DNA from: Methylobacterium crusticola
Lineage (GTDB): Bacteria; Pseudomonadota; Alphaproteobacteria; Rhizobiales; Beijerinckiaceae
DNA: 59,978 bases
NCBI RefSeq assembly: GCF_003574465.1
Contig: NZ_QOWC01000021.1
Coordinates: 1 to 59,978, forward strand
Reading direction: 5' to 3'
The position numbers and the translations under genes were made by a program. Within the stretch, counting starts at the first letter, position 1. The number at the start of each line of letters is the position of its first letter. Shown one piece after another: positions 20,101 through 29,373 of the stretch. Under the pieces are notes generated by a model that saw nothing but the letters and a program-made list of their open reading frames with translations, searched no databases and had not been told where the DNA came from.

Positions 20101-21072
20101 GCCCACCGGGCCGCGGCCCTGACCCACCGGCTCCTCGCCTTCGCGCGCCGCCAGCCCCTCGACCCGCGTCCCGTGGACGCCAACGCCCTCGTGCGCTCGC
20201 TGGAGGACCTGATCCGGCGCACCATCGGGGAGCGGGTCACCCTGGAGGTCGGGCTCGCCGAGGGGCTCTGGCCCACGCTGTGCGACCCCAACCAGCTCGA
20301 GAGCGCGATCCTCAACCTCGTCATCAACGCCCGCGACGCGATGCCGGACGGCGGCCGGCTCACGGTCGAGACCTGCAACACCCGGCTGGACGAGGCCTAC
20401 GCGGCCGCCCACGGCGACGTCGAGCCCGGCGCCTACGTCTGCGTCGCCGTCACCGATACCGGGACCGGCATGCCGGCCGAGGTGATGCGCCGGGCCTTCG
20501 ACCCGTTCTTCACCACGAAGCCTCTCGGCCAGGGGACGGGCCTCGGCCTGTCCATGATCTACGGCTTCGCGCGCCAGTCGGAGGGCCACGCCCGCATCCT
20601 CTCGGAGGTCGGCCGCGGCACCACCGTGAGGGTCTACCTGCCGCGCCACCGCGGCGAGGCCCCGGCCGCCGCCCCGGCGGCCGAGCCCGCCGAGGCGCTG
20701 CTCGCGGGCAGCGGCGAGACCGTGCTGGTGGTCGAGGACGAGCCGGCGGTGCGCGGCCTGATCGTCGACGTGCTGCGCGACCTCGGCTACCGCGCCCTCG
20801 AGGCGCGGGACGGCCCCGCCGGCCTCCGGATCCTCAAGTCGCGCGCGCGCGTCGACCTCCTCGTCACCGACGTGGGCCTGCCCGGCCTCAACGGACGCCA
20901 GCTCGCCGACGAGGCGCGGGAGCGCCGGCCTGACCTGAAGGTGCTGTTCATCACCGGCTACGCCGAGAACGCCGCCATGGCGGGCTTCCTCGAGACCGGC
21001 ATGCAGATGATCACGAAGCCGTTCCCGGTCGACCTCCTGGCGCAGAAGATCCGGGCGATGATCGAGGCGTGA
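17173..21072 (+). CDS. Hybrid sensor histidine kinase with two kinase cores and two receivers
   Basis: A 1299-residue cytoplasmic multi-domain kinase, without membrane helices. Order: PAS-like sensor (about 20-150), GAF-like region (about 170-330), HisKA with SHEFRTP (His355), HATPase (about 455-570), a linker with five 5-residue repeats (612-636), receiver 1 (phospho-acceptor Asp709 in LSDVMMP), PAS (about 805-915), second HisKA with IAHDFNN (His938), second HATPase, and receiver 2 (Asp1233 in VTDVGLPG). So one polypeptide holds two complete histidine kinases and two receivers, likely an intramolecular phosphorelay. The start is uncertain: ATG 17206 or 17227 (preceded by GGCGGGGAG) would shorten it slightly. 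It converges on the phytochrome gene run downstream. Confidence 0.93.
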   Translation: MIARPFASADSMFPGGGEMGARLRARDWAATSLGPVEAWPQSLCTAVRIMLGSRFAMWMAWGPELTFFCNDAYKPTLGVKEVWALGSRSDTVWAEIWPDIGPRIAQVLGTGEATWDEGLLLFLERRGFPEETYHTFSYSPLADDSGTITGMLCVVSEETERVIGERRLRILRDLGARMAAARTVREVGAVVAGCLGAGTHDLPVALAYLDGEGSGGPALLARGGIAAGHPAEREVARAAEAALGRLDPSAPEIALAELGPLFAGMPAGPWDRPPAHALVLPIAQQGQSRPAGAFVAGLNPYRPLDEAYRGFLDLFVGQIATGLANANAYEQERLRAEAFAEIDRQKTVFFSNVSHEFRTPLTLMLGPLEEILAKPAAAVAPDERRLVGLAHRNGLRLLKLVNALLDFSRIEAGRAQAAFEPTDLARFTAELASSFQSATDKAGLALAVTCEPLPEPAFVDREMWEKIVLNLISNAFKFTLAGEIAVSLRGAGGTVRLVVADTGVGIPEAELPRLFERFHRVEGAQGRSFEGSGIGLALVQELTRLHGGTVAVESRLGRGSTFTVTLPLGSAHLPADRVRAERRRDSTATRAEAFVAEASRWLRDDAPEPAEAGLGDAGLGDAGLGDQGLGDAGLDDLDLPAPGVADAAAGTALPARLPGRVLLADDNSDMRGYVRRLLVDRGYLVEAVADGRAALAAARRELPDLVLSDVMMPRLDGFGLLAALREDPALRGIPVILLSARAGEEARIEGLGAGADDYLIKPFSARELLARVETNLRLARVRQESADILRGVNETLEIQVAERTRERDRMWRLSKDVMIIARFDGIITAVNPAWTDVLGWSAEELVGAELVDFVHPADRDSTAAEVGRLEQGLTTLRFENRYRHRDGSYRILSWTAVPAEEHLHAVGRDVTDQRELEEAFRQSQKMEAVGQLTGGIAHDFNNLLTGIVGSLDMLGTRLKQGRIEVADRYITAALTSAHRAAALTHRLLAFARRQPLDPRPVDANALVRSLEDLIRRTIGERVTLEVGLAEGLWPTLCDPNQLESAILNLVINARDAMPDGGRLTVETCNTRLDEAYAAAHGDVEPGAYVCVAVTDTGTGMPAEVMRRAFDPFFTTKPLGQGTGLGLSMIYGFARQSEGHARILSEVGRGTTVRVYLPRHRGEAPAAAPAAEPAEALLAGSGETVLVVEDEPAVRGLIVDVLRDLGYRALEARDGPAGLRILKSRARVDLLVTDVGLPGLNGRQLADEARERRPDLKVLFITGYAENAAMAGFLETGMQMITKPFPVDLLAQKIRAMIEA
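19006..19080 (+). repeat. 15-bp tandem repeat in the hybrid kinase linker
   Basis: Five in-frame copies of GCGGGCCTGGGCGAT-like units with few changes, encoding (A/Q)GL(G/D)D pentapeptides between the first ATPase domain and receiver 1. Copy number should be prone to variation. Confidence 0.9.
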
Positions 21073-21121
21073 GCGCCCGCAAGGCCCCCCGCGGCCGCGC
21101 GGGCCGCGCCCCGCGGGCCCC

Positions 21122-22876
21122 TCAGGAACCGGCCTCGCGGCTGCTCACGAGCCGCGGCCCGGCGGGACGCTGCCCGCTGCGCAGCGCCGCCTTCACCTTG
21201 CGGCCGAGCTCGCCGTCCTGGAACGGCTTCTGGACGATCCGGTCGGCGCCGGCCTGGCCGGTCTGCATCAGCGCCGCGGTGTCGGCGTACCCGGTGACGA
21301 ACAGGATCGGCAGGGCCGGCCGGCGCCGCCTCGCCTCGTGCGCCACCTCGGCGCCGTTCATGCCCGGCATGGCGAAGTCGACCACCATCAGGTCGATCTC
21401 GGGGTCGCGGTCGAGGGCCGCCAGGGCGGCGTGCCCGGACCCGGCCTCCCGCACCGCGTAGCCGAGCTCGGCCAGCAGCGTCGCGGTGATCTCGCGGACC
21501 GCGCTGTCGTCGTCGACCACGAGCACGACGGGGTGGCCGTCGGCCTGCTGCGACACGGGGCAGTCGGCCCGCGCGGCGAGGCCGGCGCCGAGGGCCGCGG
21601 CGCTCGCCCGGGGCAGGTAGACCCGCACCGAGGTGCCCTGCCCCATCTGCGTGTCGATGCGTACGCCGCCGCCCGACTGCTTGGCGAAGCCGTAGACCTG
21701 GGCGAGGCCGAGGCCCGATCCCCTGCCGACCTCCTTCGTCGTGAAGAAGGGCTCGAACACCCGCTCCAGCACCGCCGGCGGGATGCCGGTGCCGGTGTCG
21801 TTGACCGAGACCATGACGTACTCGCCGGCCTGCGGCTCCTCGGGCGTCCGGGGGCTGCCGAGCCCGACATTGGCGGTCTCGATCGTGAGGGCGCCGCCGA
21901 CCTCCATGGCGTCGCGGGCGTTGATGGCGAGGTTCAGGATCACGAGCTCGATCTGGGTCGGGTCGACCATGGCGGGCCACAGGTCCCGCTGGTGCACGGT
22001 CTCGATCCGCACGGCGCCGCCCATCGAGCTCTGGAGGAGGTCGCGCATCGACGCCACCGTCTCGTTCAGGTCGACGGGCTTGGGGTCGAGGCGCTGGCGG
22101 CGGGAGAAGGCGAGGAGCTGCGCCGTGAGGCGGGCGCCGCGCTCGGCCGCGCTCCGCATCATGTCGAGGCGGCGCCGGCCCGTCGCGTCCGTCACCGTGC
22201 GCTCGAGGAAGCCGATATTGCCGGAGATCACCGTGAGGAGGTTGTTGAAGTCGTGGGCGACGCCGCTGGTGAGCTGGCCCACCGCCTCGAGGCGCTGCGC
22301 CTGCCGCAGGGCGACCTCGACGCGCTCGCGCTCGGCAACCTGGCGGCGCAGCTCCGTGTTCGCCTCGGCGAGCTCGCGGGTGCGCTCCTCGATGCGCGTC
22401 TCGAGCGTCTCGTTGAGCGCCCGCAGGGCCTGGTCGGCCGTCTCGCGCTCCGCCCGCGCCCGCGCCTCGGCGAGGGCCCGCACGATCGTGCGCGGGAGCC
22501 GGTCGAGCCGCTGCTTGACGACGTAGTCCGTGGCGCCGCCCTTGAGCGCCTCCACGGCGACGTCCTCGCCCAGGGTGCCCGAGACGAACACGAAGGGGAT
22601 CCCGGGGCAGTGCTCGCGCGCGACCGCGAGGGCGCTCAGGCCGTCGAAGGTCGGCAGGACGTAGTCGGCCAGGATGAGGTCGTGGCAGCGGGAGGCGGCC
22701 GCGGCCCGGAAACCCTCGCGGGTCATCACCCGCTCGATGGCGTGCGGGAGGCCGATGCGGGCGACGAACTCGGCCACCAGCTCGGCGTCGAGGTCGCTGT
22801 CCTCGAGCAGCAGGATGCGCACGGGCGCCGCCTCGGAGGCGGCCCCGCCGCGTCCGGCGGGCCGGGTCTCGGTCAC
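21122..22876 (-). CDS. Hybrid histidine kinase (REC-HisKA-HATPase-REC)
   Basis: A 584-residue cytoplasmic kinase. N-terminal receiver (about 19-135, phospho-acceptor Asp71 in LADYVLP), a coiled coil (about 135-190, rich in Glu/Arg/Leu), HisKA with VAHDFNN (His208), an ATPase domain with FFTTKEVGRGSGLGL, and a C-terminal receiver (Asp500 in VVDFAMPGMNG). With no sensor domain of its own, it should receive phosphate or signal at the N-terminal receiver. Its ATG overlaps the stop of the upstream response regulator by four bases (ATGA), giving tight coupling with that gene and hence the phytochrome. Confidence 0.93.
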   Translation of the reverse strand: MTETRPAGRGGAASEAAPVRILLLEDSDLDAELVAEFVARIGLPHAIERVMTREGFRAAAASRCHDLILADYVLPTFDGLSALAVAREHCPGIPFVFVSGTLGEDVAVEALKGGATDYVVKQRLDRLPRTIVRALAEARARAERETADQALRALNETLETRIEERTRELAEANTELRRQVAERERVEVALRQAQRLEAVGQLTSGVAHDFNNLLTVISGNIGFLERTVTDATGRRRLDMMRSAAERGARLTAQLLAFSRRQRLDPKPVDLNETVASMRDLLQSSMGGAVRIETVHQRDLWPAMVDPTQIELVILNLAINARDAMEVGGALTIETANVGLGSPRTPEEPQAGEYVMVSVNDTGTGIPPAVLERVFEPFFTTKEVGRGSGLGLAQVYGFAKQSGGGVRIDTQMGQGTSVRVYLPRASAAALGAGLAARADCPVSQQADGHPVVLVVDDDSAVREITATLLAELGYAVREAGSGHAALAALDRDPEIDLMVVDFAMPGMNGAEVAHEARRRRPALPILFVTGYADTAALMQTGQAGADRIVQKPFQDGELGRKVKAALRSGQRPAGPRLVSSREAGS

Positions 22877-23334
22877 GCGTTCGATGGCCAGTCCCCCCGG
22901 TGCGGCGGCGGCTCGTTCAGCACGGCCCAGAACACCCCGAGGTCCTGGATCGCCTCGAAGAACTCCTTGAAGCCGACGGGCTTCACCACGAAGGCGTTCA
23001 CCCCGAGATCGTAGGAGCGCACGAGGTCGGCCTCCTCGCGCGAGGAGGTCAGCATCACGACCGGGATCGCCCGGGTCTGGGCGTCGCCCTTGACCTTGGC
23101 CAGCACCTCGAGCCCGTCGACCTTCGGCAGCTTGAGGTCGAGCAGCACCACGGCCGGGTCGCGGGCGTCGCGGCTCTCGTGGGGGCCGCGCCGGTACAGG
23201 AAGTCGAGCGCCTCGGCACCGTCGCGGCAGATGATGATCTCGTTGGCGAGCTGGCTCCTCTCCAGCGCCGCGAGGGTCAGCTCGATGTCGTTCGGGTTGT
23301 CCTCGACGAGGAGGATCGGCTTCAGATCCGCCAT
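22873..23334 (-). CDS. Rcp1-type response regulator
   Basis: A 153-residue single receiver domain of the kind encoded next to phytochromes (cyanobacterial Rcp1 type): ILLVEDNPNDIELTLAAL at the start, phospho-acceptor Asp66 in LLDLKLPKVDG, MLTSSREEADL, and KPVGFKEF near the end. It begins one base after the bacteriophytochrome stop and overlaps the next kinase gene by four bases, so the three genes form one transcription and translation unit. It should be the direct phospho-acceptor of the phytochrome kinase. Confidence 0.93.
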   Translation of the reverse strand: MADLKPILLVEDNPNDIELTLAALERSQLANEIIICRDGAEALDFLYRRGPHESRDARDPAVVLLDLKLPKVDGLEVLAKVKGDAQTRAIPVVMLTSSREEADLVRSYDLGVNAFVVKPVGFKEFFEAIQDLGVFWAVLNEPPPHRGDWPSNA

Positions 23335-23335
23335 C

Positions 23336-25615
23336 TCACTTGGCCTCCTCTCGGCTCGGCAGCGTGAAGTAGAACGTGGCCCCCTGGCCGGTCTCGCCCT
23401 CGGCCCAGGTCTGGCCGCCGTGCCGCTCGACGATGCGCCGGACGTTGGCGAGCCCGATCCCGGTGCCCTCGAACTCCTCGACGCGGTGCAGGCGCTGGAA
23501 CACGCCGAACAGCTTGCCGACGTAGGCCATGTCGAAGCCGACGCCGTTGTCGCGCACGAAGAAGGTCGGGGGCTGCCCGGGCTCGTCGCGGCGCCCGACC
23601 TCGATCACCGCCTCGTCCCGGGCGCGCGTGTACTTGATGGCGTTCGACAGGAGGTTCTCGATCACGAGGCGCAGCATCACCGGGTCGGCGTAGGCCCGGC
23701 CGAGGGCGCCGATCTCCCACCGGATCGCGCGGTCCGGGGGCACCTCGCGCAGCGCCTTGCGGCGCACTTCCTCGACCAGGGCGTTCATGTCGCCGGTGAT
23801 CCGGTTGAGGGAATTGCGCCCCATCTGGGAGAACGACAGCAGGTTGTCGACGAGCGTCCCGGCCGAGAAGGCCGCCTCGATGATGGTGTCGACGTAGTGG
23901 CGGCCCTTGTCGGAGAGCCGGTCGCCCTCCCGCGCGCGCAGGAGCTCCGAGTAGCCGACGATGTGGCGGAAGGGCGCCCGCAGGTCGTGGCTCACCGAGT
24001 AGGAGAAGGCCTCGAGCTCCTTGTTGGAGCGCTGCAACTCCTCCGTGAGGGCCGCCAGTTCCTCGGCGCGCCGCAGCACGATGCCGAGCACGGCGCCGCG
24101 CAGCTCCTTGGCGGCATCGACCTCGACCGGCGACCACGGCGTGGAGCGGCCCTTCAGGGTCTCGCGCCAGATCTCGAACGACTTGCGGGGATGCAGGCGG
24201 CTCGGGCCGCCCGAGGGATCGGGCGTCGCCGGCTTGTTGGGGTTGCCGCCCCAGCGCACGGTCTGGACGACCTCGGGCCTGAACCAGAGCACGTAGCTCG
24301 CGTACTTCTTCGAGATGCCGATCGCCAGGAGGCCGCTCGCGCGGTCCGCGAAGGCCGCGGCCGGCGGGAACACCTCGCCCAGGGCATCGGTGGCGAACAC
24401 CTCCTCGCCGTCATGCTGGGCCGCGAGCCAGCCGTAGACCCGGCGCACCTCCGACCGCGACGGCGTCGCGCCGAGGAGCCAGCACTGCTCCTTCGTCACC
24501 ACGGCGGCGCCCGCGGAGCGGGTCACCGCGAGGACGTCGTCGGGATGCTTCAGGAGCCCGTCGAGGAAGCGCTCCTCCTGCGCCATGAAGGCGAGCAGGC
24601 GGCTCTGGACCGCGCCGAGGCGCAGGCGCAGGTCGGACCGGGCGCCGCGCTCCTTCGCGGCGAGCTGGAGCGCGAAGATGCGGGTGAGGAAGTCGCAGGC
24701 GTTGCGGGCCTGGAGCGGGACGCGGCGCGGTGCCCCGTTGTGGCAGGAGATCAGGCCCCAGAGCGCGCCGTCGACGAGGATCGAGACGGACATCGAGGCC
24801 ATGGTCTCCATGTTGCGCATGTACTCCACGTGAACCGGGGAGACGCTGCGCAGGATCGACTGGCTGAGGTCGAGCGGCCGCCCGCTCGACGGCGTCAGCG
24901 CCGGCTCGATGGGCACCGGCGCGTAGCCGGCGTCCGGGATGATGCGCAGGCGGTTGCGCCGGTAGAGCTCGCGCGCCTGCGCGGGGATGTCGGAGGCCGG
25001 GAAGCGCAGGTCGAGGTAGGAGGGCAGGACGCCGTTGCCGTCCTCCGCCACCACGGTGCCGTGCCCGTCCCGGTCGAAGCGGTAGACGAGCGCCCGGTCG
25101 AAGCCGGTGACGTGCCGGATGTCGCGCGCGACGAGGGCGCAGAGCTCCGCCACCGACGGGGCCGCGTGCAGCCCCTCGACGAAGGCGCTCAGGCGCGGGT
25201 AGAGCGCGTCGAGGCTCGCGCCCGCGCTGTCCTCGCCGCTGGCCTCCTCGAGCTCGAGCAGCGTGAGGTCGCCCGAGCCGTGGGCCGCGACGTCGAAGGC
25301 GCGCACGCCCTCGTCGGTCGGGAGGCTCACGGTGCGCAGGTAGGCCGCGCCGTCCCGGGGCGCCTCGGCGCGCGCGGCCGGCGCGAGCAGGTCCGCGAGC
25401 GCGGGAAAGACCTCGCCGAGGGGCCGCCCGAGCACCGGGACGGACCGCCCGCGCGCCATGGCGGCGGCGTTCGCGCTCGCCTGCACGATGCGGTGCTCGG
25501 GCCCCTCCAGCGCGAGCAGGAACCCGTGCGGCTGGATGCTGCCGAGGATGTGGATCGGCTCCCGGTCGCAGGCCGAGAGATCGGCCGACTGCCGTGCCCG
25601 TGCCGTCTCGCTCAC
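23336..25615 (-). CDS. bphP: Bacteriophytochrome histidine kinase
   Basis: A red/far-red photoreceptor kinase that binds biliverdin. With the GTG start at 25615 the protein has 759 residues: N-terminal segment with the chromophore-linking Cys16 (SACDREPIHILG), PAS (to about 130), GAF with PASDIP (Asp209) and the SPVHVEYMRNM block, PHY domain with the tongue motif PRKSF (about 476-480), HisKA with SHDLRAPF (His543), and HATPase ending near the C-terminus. GTG 25615 is preferred over ATG 25690 because GGGAGG lies 9 nt upstream and the Asp and PRxSF positions then agree with characterised BphPs. No haem oxygenase (bphO) is visible nearby. Confidence 0.96.
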   Translation of the reverse strand: MSETARARQSADLSACDREPIHILGSIQPHGFLLALEGPEHRIVQASANAAAMARGRSVPVLGRPLGEVFPALADLLAPAARAEAPRDGAAYLRTVSLPTDEGVRAFDVAAHGSGDLTLLELEEASGEDSAGASLDALYPRLSAFVEGLHAAPSVAELCALVARDIRHVTGFDRALVYRFDRDGHGTVVAEDGNGVLPSYLDLRFPASDIPAQARELYRRNRLRIIPDAGYAPVPIEPALTPSSGRPLDLSQSILRSVSPVHVEYMRNMETMASMSVSILVDGALWGLISCHNGAPRRVPLQARNACDFLTRIFALQLAAKERGARSDLRLRLGAVQSRLLAFMAQEERFLDGLLKHPDDVLAVTRSAGAAVVTKEQCWLLGATPSRSEVRRVYGWLAAQHDGEEVFATDALGEVFPPAAAFADRASGLLAIGISKKYASYVLWFRPEVVQTVRWGGNPNKPATPDPSGGPSRLHPRKSFEIWRETLKGRSTPWSPVEVDAAKELRGAVLGIVLRRAEELAALTEELQRSNKELEAFSYSVSHDLRAPFRHIVGYSELLRAREGDRLSDKGRHYVDTIIEAAFSAGTLVDNLLSFSQMGRNSLNRITGDMNALVEEVRRKALREVPPDRAIRWEIGALGRAYADPVMLRLVIENLLSNAIKYTRARDEAVIEVGRRDEPGQPPTFFVRDNGVGFDMAYVGKLFGVFQRLHRVEEFEGTGIGLANVRRIVERHGGQTWAEGETGQGATFYFTLPSREEAK

Positions 25616-25922
25616 GTGGGGTCGCCTCCCGCTCCCGCCTGGGCGCCGGCTCTCGAGCTGCGCCGCGCGGGCAGGCTCCTCCGCCGGCATGCCGGGTGGC
25701 CCCGCGGCCTCTCAGGTCCCGGACGGGGTCTACGCCGGCGGCCGCTCGTCCCGCAACCGAACCGATGGCCGCACACGTGCACCGTCGCGCTCCACCGACC
25801 CGGCTCCCGGGTTCCCGACATCCCCTACGGTCATCTAACCGTCAAGGCTCGATCCTGTTCCTCGCCCGGACGGCGTTCCGGGGCGGGCCGCGCGGGCGGG
25901 CCGACCCGGCGGGCCGCGGCCG
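25616..25922. other. Intergenic region upstream of bphP
   Basis: No gene. It must hold the promoter of the phytochrome genes on the minus strand. A short inverted repeat ACGGT-N6-ACCGT is at 25827-25842 in a locally AT-richer patch, a possible operator. Nothing else is clear. Confidence 0.35.
25625..25630 (-). promoter_or_regulatory. Shine-Dalgarno that fixes the bphP GTG start
   Basis: GGGAGG on the minus strand, 9 nt before GTG 25615. It lies inside the alternative reading from ATG 25690, which would place the chromophore Cys at 41 rather than 16. Confidence 0.6.
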
Positions 25923-26243
25923 TCAGGCACGCCAGCGCGGCGGCTCCTCGTAGCCGAGCGACGCGACGATCTCCCGGTAGGCGGCCTCCGGAAACGCCTT
26001 CAGGGTCTGGGTGCGGATCGCGCCCAGCATGCCGAGCTGCAGGTTGAACCGGGCCGCGACCGCGTCGTCGGGCGCCTCGTAGACCGCCACGCAGTCGTAG
26101 GTGCCCATCGTGAGGAAGAAGTGCTGGAAGCGGCCGCCCATCTCGGCGAGCAGCGCCTTGGCGGCGTCGAGCCGGCGCGGCGAATCCGACGCCGAGCGGG
26201 CGCCCTGGTCCGTCCAGTTCGCCAGCATGATGTAGGTCGTCAT
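25923..26243 (-). CDS. GYD domain protein
   Basis: A 106-residue protein of the GYD superfamily (ferredoxin-like fold): it starts TTYIMLANWTDQG and has the GTYDCVAVYEAPDD motif, here TYD rather than GYD. Function unknown; such proteins are often small multimeric proteins near metabolic genes. ATG at 26243 follows GGGAGG. The ORF is open further upstream without coding character. It is divergent from the MucR gene. Confidence 0.88.
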   Translation of the reverse strand: MTTYIMLANWTDQGARSASDSPRRLDAAKALLAEMGGRFQHFFLTMGTYDCVAVYEAPDDAVAARFNLQLGMLGAIRTQTLKAFPEAAYREIVASLGYEEPPRWRA

Positions 26244-26529
26244 GTGAGAGCCTCCCGTGCAGAGGGCGACCGGGGCCGAGTGTCCCATGGCCGCCGCCGG
26301 GCGTCCAGCCGGAGGCCGCGCCCCAAGCCGCCGGTCCGCGGCCTCGCGCGGGGCGTCGCGGCCCGTCCAAGTCGTCCCGCACGCCGGCAGAGTCCTGCCC
26401 TCACCGTTCGATGTCGTGGCCCGCCGATCATCCTCTAAAGGCGGTATCCCGCTCGCCATCGGGCTCGATTAATCTGAGAGTGCGGAGACTTCTGCGCAGC
26501 AGCAGTCAGAAAACACCAGGAGATAGAGC

Positions 26530-26991
26530 GTGCCCGATGCGAGCAAAACCTCACCCACATACCTCGTCGAGCTGTCGACGGAGATCGTCGCGACCTACGT
26601 AGCCCACAACTCTCTTCCGGCCTCCGAAGTCCCGAGCTTCCTCATCCGGGTCCACGAGGCTTTCACCAGCATCAGCAAGACGCCTGAACCCGAAGCGCCG
26701 GTTCTCACACCGGCCGTGTCGATCAAGAAGACCATCACGCCGGACCGGATCATCAGCCTCGAGGACGGCAAGGGCTACAAGACGTTGAAGCGACATCTCG
26801 GCAAGCTCGGTCTGACGCCGGCGACCTATCGCCAGAAGTGGGGCTTACCTCACGATTACCCGATGGTGGCCGCCAACTATGCCGCGGAACGGTCCGCCCT
26901 GGCGCGCGCCTCCGGCCTCGGCACCCACAGGGCGGCCGCCAAGGCCGCGACCAAGGACGACACGGTGAGCGAGCCGAAGCCGCGAGGCTGA
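26530..26991 (+). CDS. MucR/Ros family transcriptional regulator lacking the zinc cysteines
   Basis: A 153-residue Ros/MucR-type protein. The DNA-binding domain is clear: ISLEDGKGYKTLKRHLGKLGLTP, then YRQKWGLPHDYPMVAANYAAERSALA. In zinc-binding Ros the segment contains CxxC or CxxD; here both positions read Ser and Asp (SLED), so no cysteine ligand remains. Zinc-independent Ros homologues have been described in Mesorhizobium loti, so it is probably still functional. The start is GTG 26530 with AGGAGA about 7 nt upstream. The first 60 codons are less GC-rich than the neighbours. MucR proteins control exopolysaccharide, motility and cell-cycle genes. Confidence 0.9.
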   Translation: MPDASKTSPTYLVELSTEIVATYVAHNSLPASEVPSFLIRVHEAFTSISKTPEPEAPVLTPAVSIKKTITPDRIISLEDGKGYKTLKRHLGKLGLTPATYRQKWGLPHDYPMVAANYAAERSALARASGLGTHRAAAKAATKDDTVSEPKPRG

Positions 26992-27314
26992 AGGCGGAGC
27001 GCCGGGAGAGCCGCGCCGCAAGGGGCGGTTCCCCTGCCCCGGGCCTGCGCCCCCGCGCCGGCGCCGCCGGTCCCGGCTCCCCGCGGGATCCAGGGACGCG
27101 CGCCTCCAGGCGGGTCGCCGCTCGACCACGGCCACGTCCGGCAGCGGCCGACCGCGGCGCAGAGGGCGTCCCGGGCGAACGGCGCGCCGACGTGATCGTT
27201 CCTGCCGGCCGCGCGGATCGCCCGGGTCGCCGCGGGACCGCCCGCCCCGCCATCCGCCCGCGCGCACGGGCGGTTGTCTCCCGCCCGCGCGTCCCCCGGG
27301 CCCCGGCGACGGCC
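26992..27314. other. Intergenic region between mucR-like gene and PAS gene
   Basis: Convergent region with no recognised gene. The sequence is strongly GC-rich and shows no convincing start with ribosome binding site on either strand. No clear terminator hairpin with T-run was identified. Confidence 0.35.
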
Positions 27315-27923
27315 TCAGTTCATCCGGCTGCGGCGGTCGGCCCGGATCCGCATGGCGAGGTGCCGGCCGAGTTCGAGCAGCACCAGGTCGATCAGCCGGC
27401 GCAGGAAGGGCTGCGCGGCCTCGTCGATCGCCGCCCGGGCGGCGAGGCAGCAATCGGCTGCGCGCTCGAGCGGGTGGGCGGCCGGGGGCTGGGTCTCCCG
27501 GGCGTAGACGCGGCCGCCGAGGGGGCTGCCGGTCATGTCCAGCATGATGCCGCGACCAATCAGGGGCCGGCCGGCCGCGTCGAGGGCGAAGCGGCCGCGG
27601 GCGAGCACCCACCGGACCGCGCCGTCCGGCAGCCGGATGCGGTACTCGGCCACGTAGGACGTGCCCGCGGCGGCGCACTGCTCCCGGCGCCGCGCCACCT
27701 CGGGCCGGTCCTCCGGATGGATCCGGTCGAGGAACGCGGCGATCGGCACGCCCGTCTCGGCGCCCGCGGGGTCGAGGCCGAAGAGGCTGAGGATGGTCGC
27801 GTCGGCGAAGATCAGGTCCTCCCGAGGCTGCCACGTCCAGGCGCCGAGGAGGTCCGGCTCCGCGAGTGCCGCCTGCAGCACGGCTTGGAGCGGCCGCGCC
27901 CGATCGTTCGTATCCCGCCTCAC
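27315..27923 (-). CDS. PAS-fold sensor protein without output domain
   Basis: A 202-residue protein: one PAS domain of the PAS_3 type (about 22-135), with GAWTWQPREDLIFADATILSLFG, the FLDRIHPEDRPEV motif and YRIRLPDGAVRWVLARG. It is followed by a helical C-terminal part of about 65 residues rich in Ala/Arg. No kinase, cyclase or DNA-binding domain is present. It may be a stand-alone sensor that interacts with a kinase elsewhere. No clear operon partner. Confidence 0.8.
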   Translation of the reverse strand: MRRDTNDRARPLQAVLQAALAEPDLLGAWTWQPREDLIFADATILSLFGLDPAGAETGVPIAAFLDRIHPEDRPEVARRREQCAAAGTSYVAEYRIRLPDGAVRWVLARGRFALDAAGRPLIGRGIMLDMTGSPLGGRVYARETQPPAAHPLERAADCCLAARAAIDEAAQPFLRRLIDLVLLELGRHLAMRIRADRRSRMN

Positions 27924-28179
27924 CGTCGCCTCCGCGCCGCGCCGCCCCGTGCCGGACGCCCGCCGCGACCCGGCGGGGCGTCCTGACGCAAACGCGCGAA
28001 CGGCCCACTCGGGGCCGGGAAGCCGTGCGGTTTCAGGAGGATGGGTCGGGCATCCCGCGCGATGGTTAGACGATGGTGAAGCGTCGATCGCCGGTCCGGC
28101 GGCCGGCGGCGGCCCGCCGGCCGCGTCGCCTGGCCTTCCGGGCGGCGGGCGCGTGCCGCCGCAGGGCCGGCATCCGGGC

Positions 28180-29373
28180 CTACGGCCGCTGGCGCACCCG
28201 GTCGGTCCGGATCCAGTCGCCCTGCGGCTTCGTCAGCGCGCCCACCAGGATCGGCAGCTTGACCAGCATGAACGAGGGCAGAGCCAGGACGTCGCGCCAC
28301 GACACCAGGCCCTGGCCCCAGCGCCAGGCGGCGAGCACGATGGCGAGGCAGAGGAGCCCGACGGTGCCGCCGGCAACCAGCATCGGATGCTCGGCGCCGC
28401 CCAGCCCGGCCCAGCCGGCGGTGAGCAGCAGGACGAGCCCGCTCATGAGCGCGAGGCCGACCAGGGGCGGCAGGCACAGGTCGAGGGCCACGGCGAGGAG
28501 CCGGAGGTCCCGGCCGCGGAAAGCCTCCCGGAACAGGCGCGGCGCGTAGGCCTTGATCAGCGCGATGTGGCCGTGCTCCCAGCGGGTCTGCTGCCTGTGG
28601 CGGGCGGCCTCGCCCAGCGGCAGCGGGCTCTCCACCTCGGCCTCCGGGCAGAAATGCGGCGCGAAGCCCGCCAGGGCGAGATCGAGGCCGAGCTTCTTGT
28701 CCTCGGCCAGGTGGCCGCTCGCGAAGCTGACCTTGGACAGGCAGGTCGCCGGCAGGGCGAAGCCCGATCCCATGATCGGGCAGGGCACCCCGAGCCGGCG
28801 CGCTCCCAAGGGACGCGCGATCGTCCTCACGCGCGCCGCGAACGCCCCGATCCGATGGGCCGGCGACCCGCCGAGCACGGGGGTGAAGAGGTACGACGCC
28901 TGGACGGGGCGCCCGAGCGCGACGCTCGCGGCCGCGAGCCGGTCGATGGCGCCGGGCCGCAGGCGGCAATCGGCGTCGACGACGACGACCACCTCGGGCA
29001 GGCCGGTCCGGGCGAGGAAGCGCAGGCCCGCGTCGAGCGCGAAGCCCTTGCCGCGCCGGTCGGGATCGTGCCGCACGACGACCTCGGCGCCGCCGGCCTC
29101 GGCGATCAGCGCCGTGTCGTCGCGGCAATTGTCGGCGACGACGACGAGACGGTCGCCGTCGACGAGCTGTCCGCGCACCGACGTCATCGTGGCGTCGAGG
29201 TCCTCGCGCTCGTCGTGGGCCGGGATCAGGACCGCCACCGAGGGCCGCCGGCCCGCCAGGTGTCCGGGCCGCAGGGACGGGAGCGAGGCCAGGATCTCGG
29301 CGAGCAGCGTCAGAACGGGAATCGCGCAGAGACAGGCGACGAGCGACAGAGTGACTTCAGCGAACGACATCAT
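28180..29373 (-). CDS. Family 2 glycosyltransferase, membrane-bound
   Basis: A 397-residue processive-type GT2 enzyme. One N-terminal membrane helix (about 5-28), then the GT-A domain: VAVLIPAHDE, DNCRDDT, the metal-binding VDADCRL, the acidic EDKKLGLDLALAG, and the acceptor motif QQTRW (QxxRW). Two to four membrane helices follow (about 275-375). The QxxRW motif and layout resemble cellulose/hyaluronan synthase-like enzymes that build and export polysaccharide. ATG 29373 (MM start) follows GGGAGGACACC. No other polysaccharide genes adjoin it, so the product is unknown. Confidence 0.87.
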   Translation of the reverse strand: MMSFAEVTLSLVACLCAIPVLTLLAEILASLPSLRPGHLAGRRPSVAVLIPAHDEREDLDATMTSVRGQLVDGDRLVVVADNCRDDTALIAEAGGAEVVVRHDPDRRGKGFALDAGLRFLARTGLPEVVVVVDADCRLRPGAIDRLAAASVALGRPVQASYLFTPVLGGSPAHRIGAFAARVRTIARPLGARRLGVPCPIMGSGFALPATCLSKVSFASGHLAEDKKLGLDLALAGFAPHFCPEAEVESPLPLGEAARHRQQTRWEHGHIALIKAYAPRLFREAFRGRDLRLLAVALDLCLPPLVGLALMSGLVLLLTAGWAGLGGAEHPMLVAGGTVGLLCLAIVLAAWRWGQGLVSWRDVLALPSFMLVKLPILVGALTKPQGDWIRTDRVRQRP

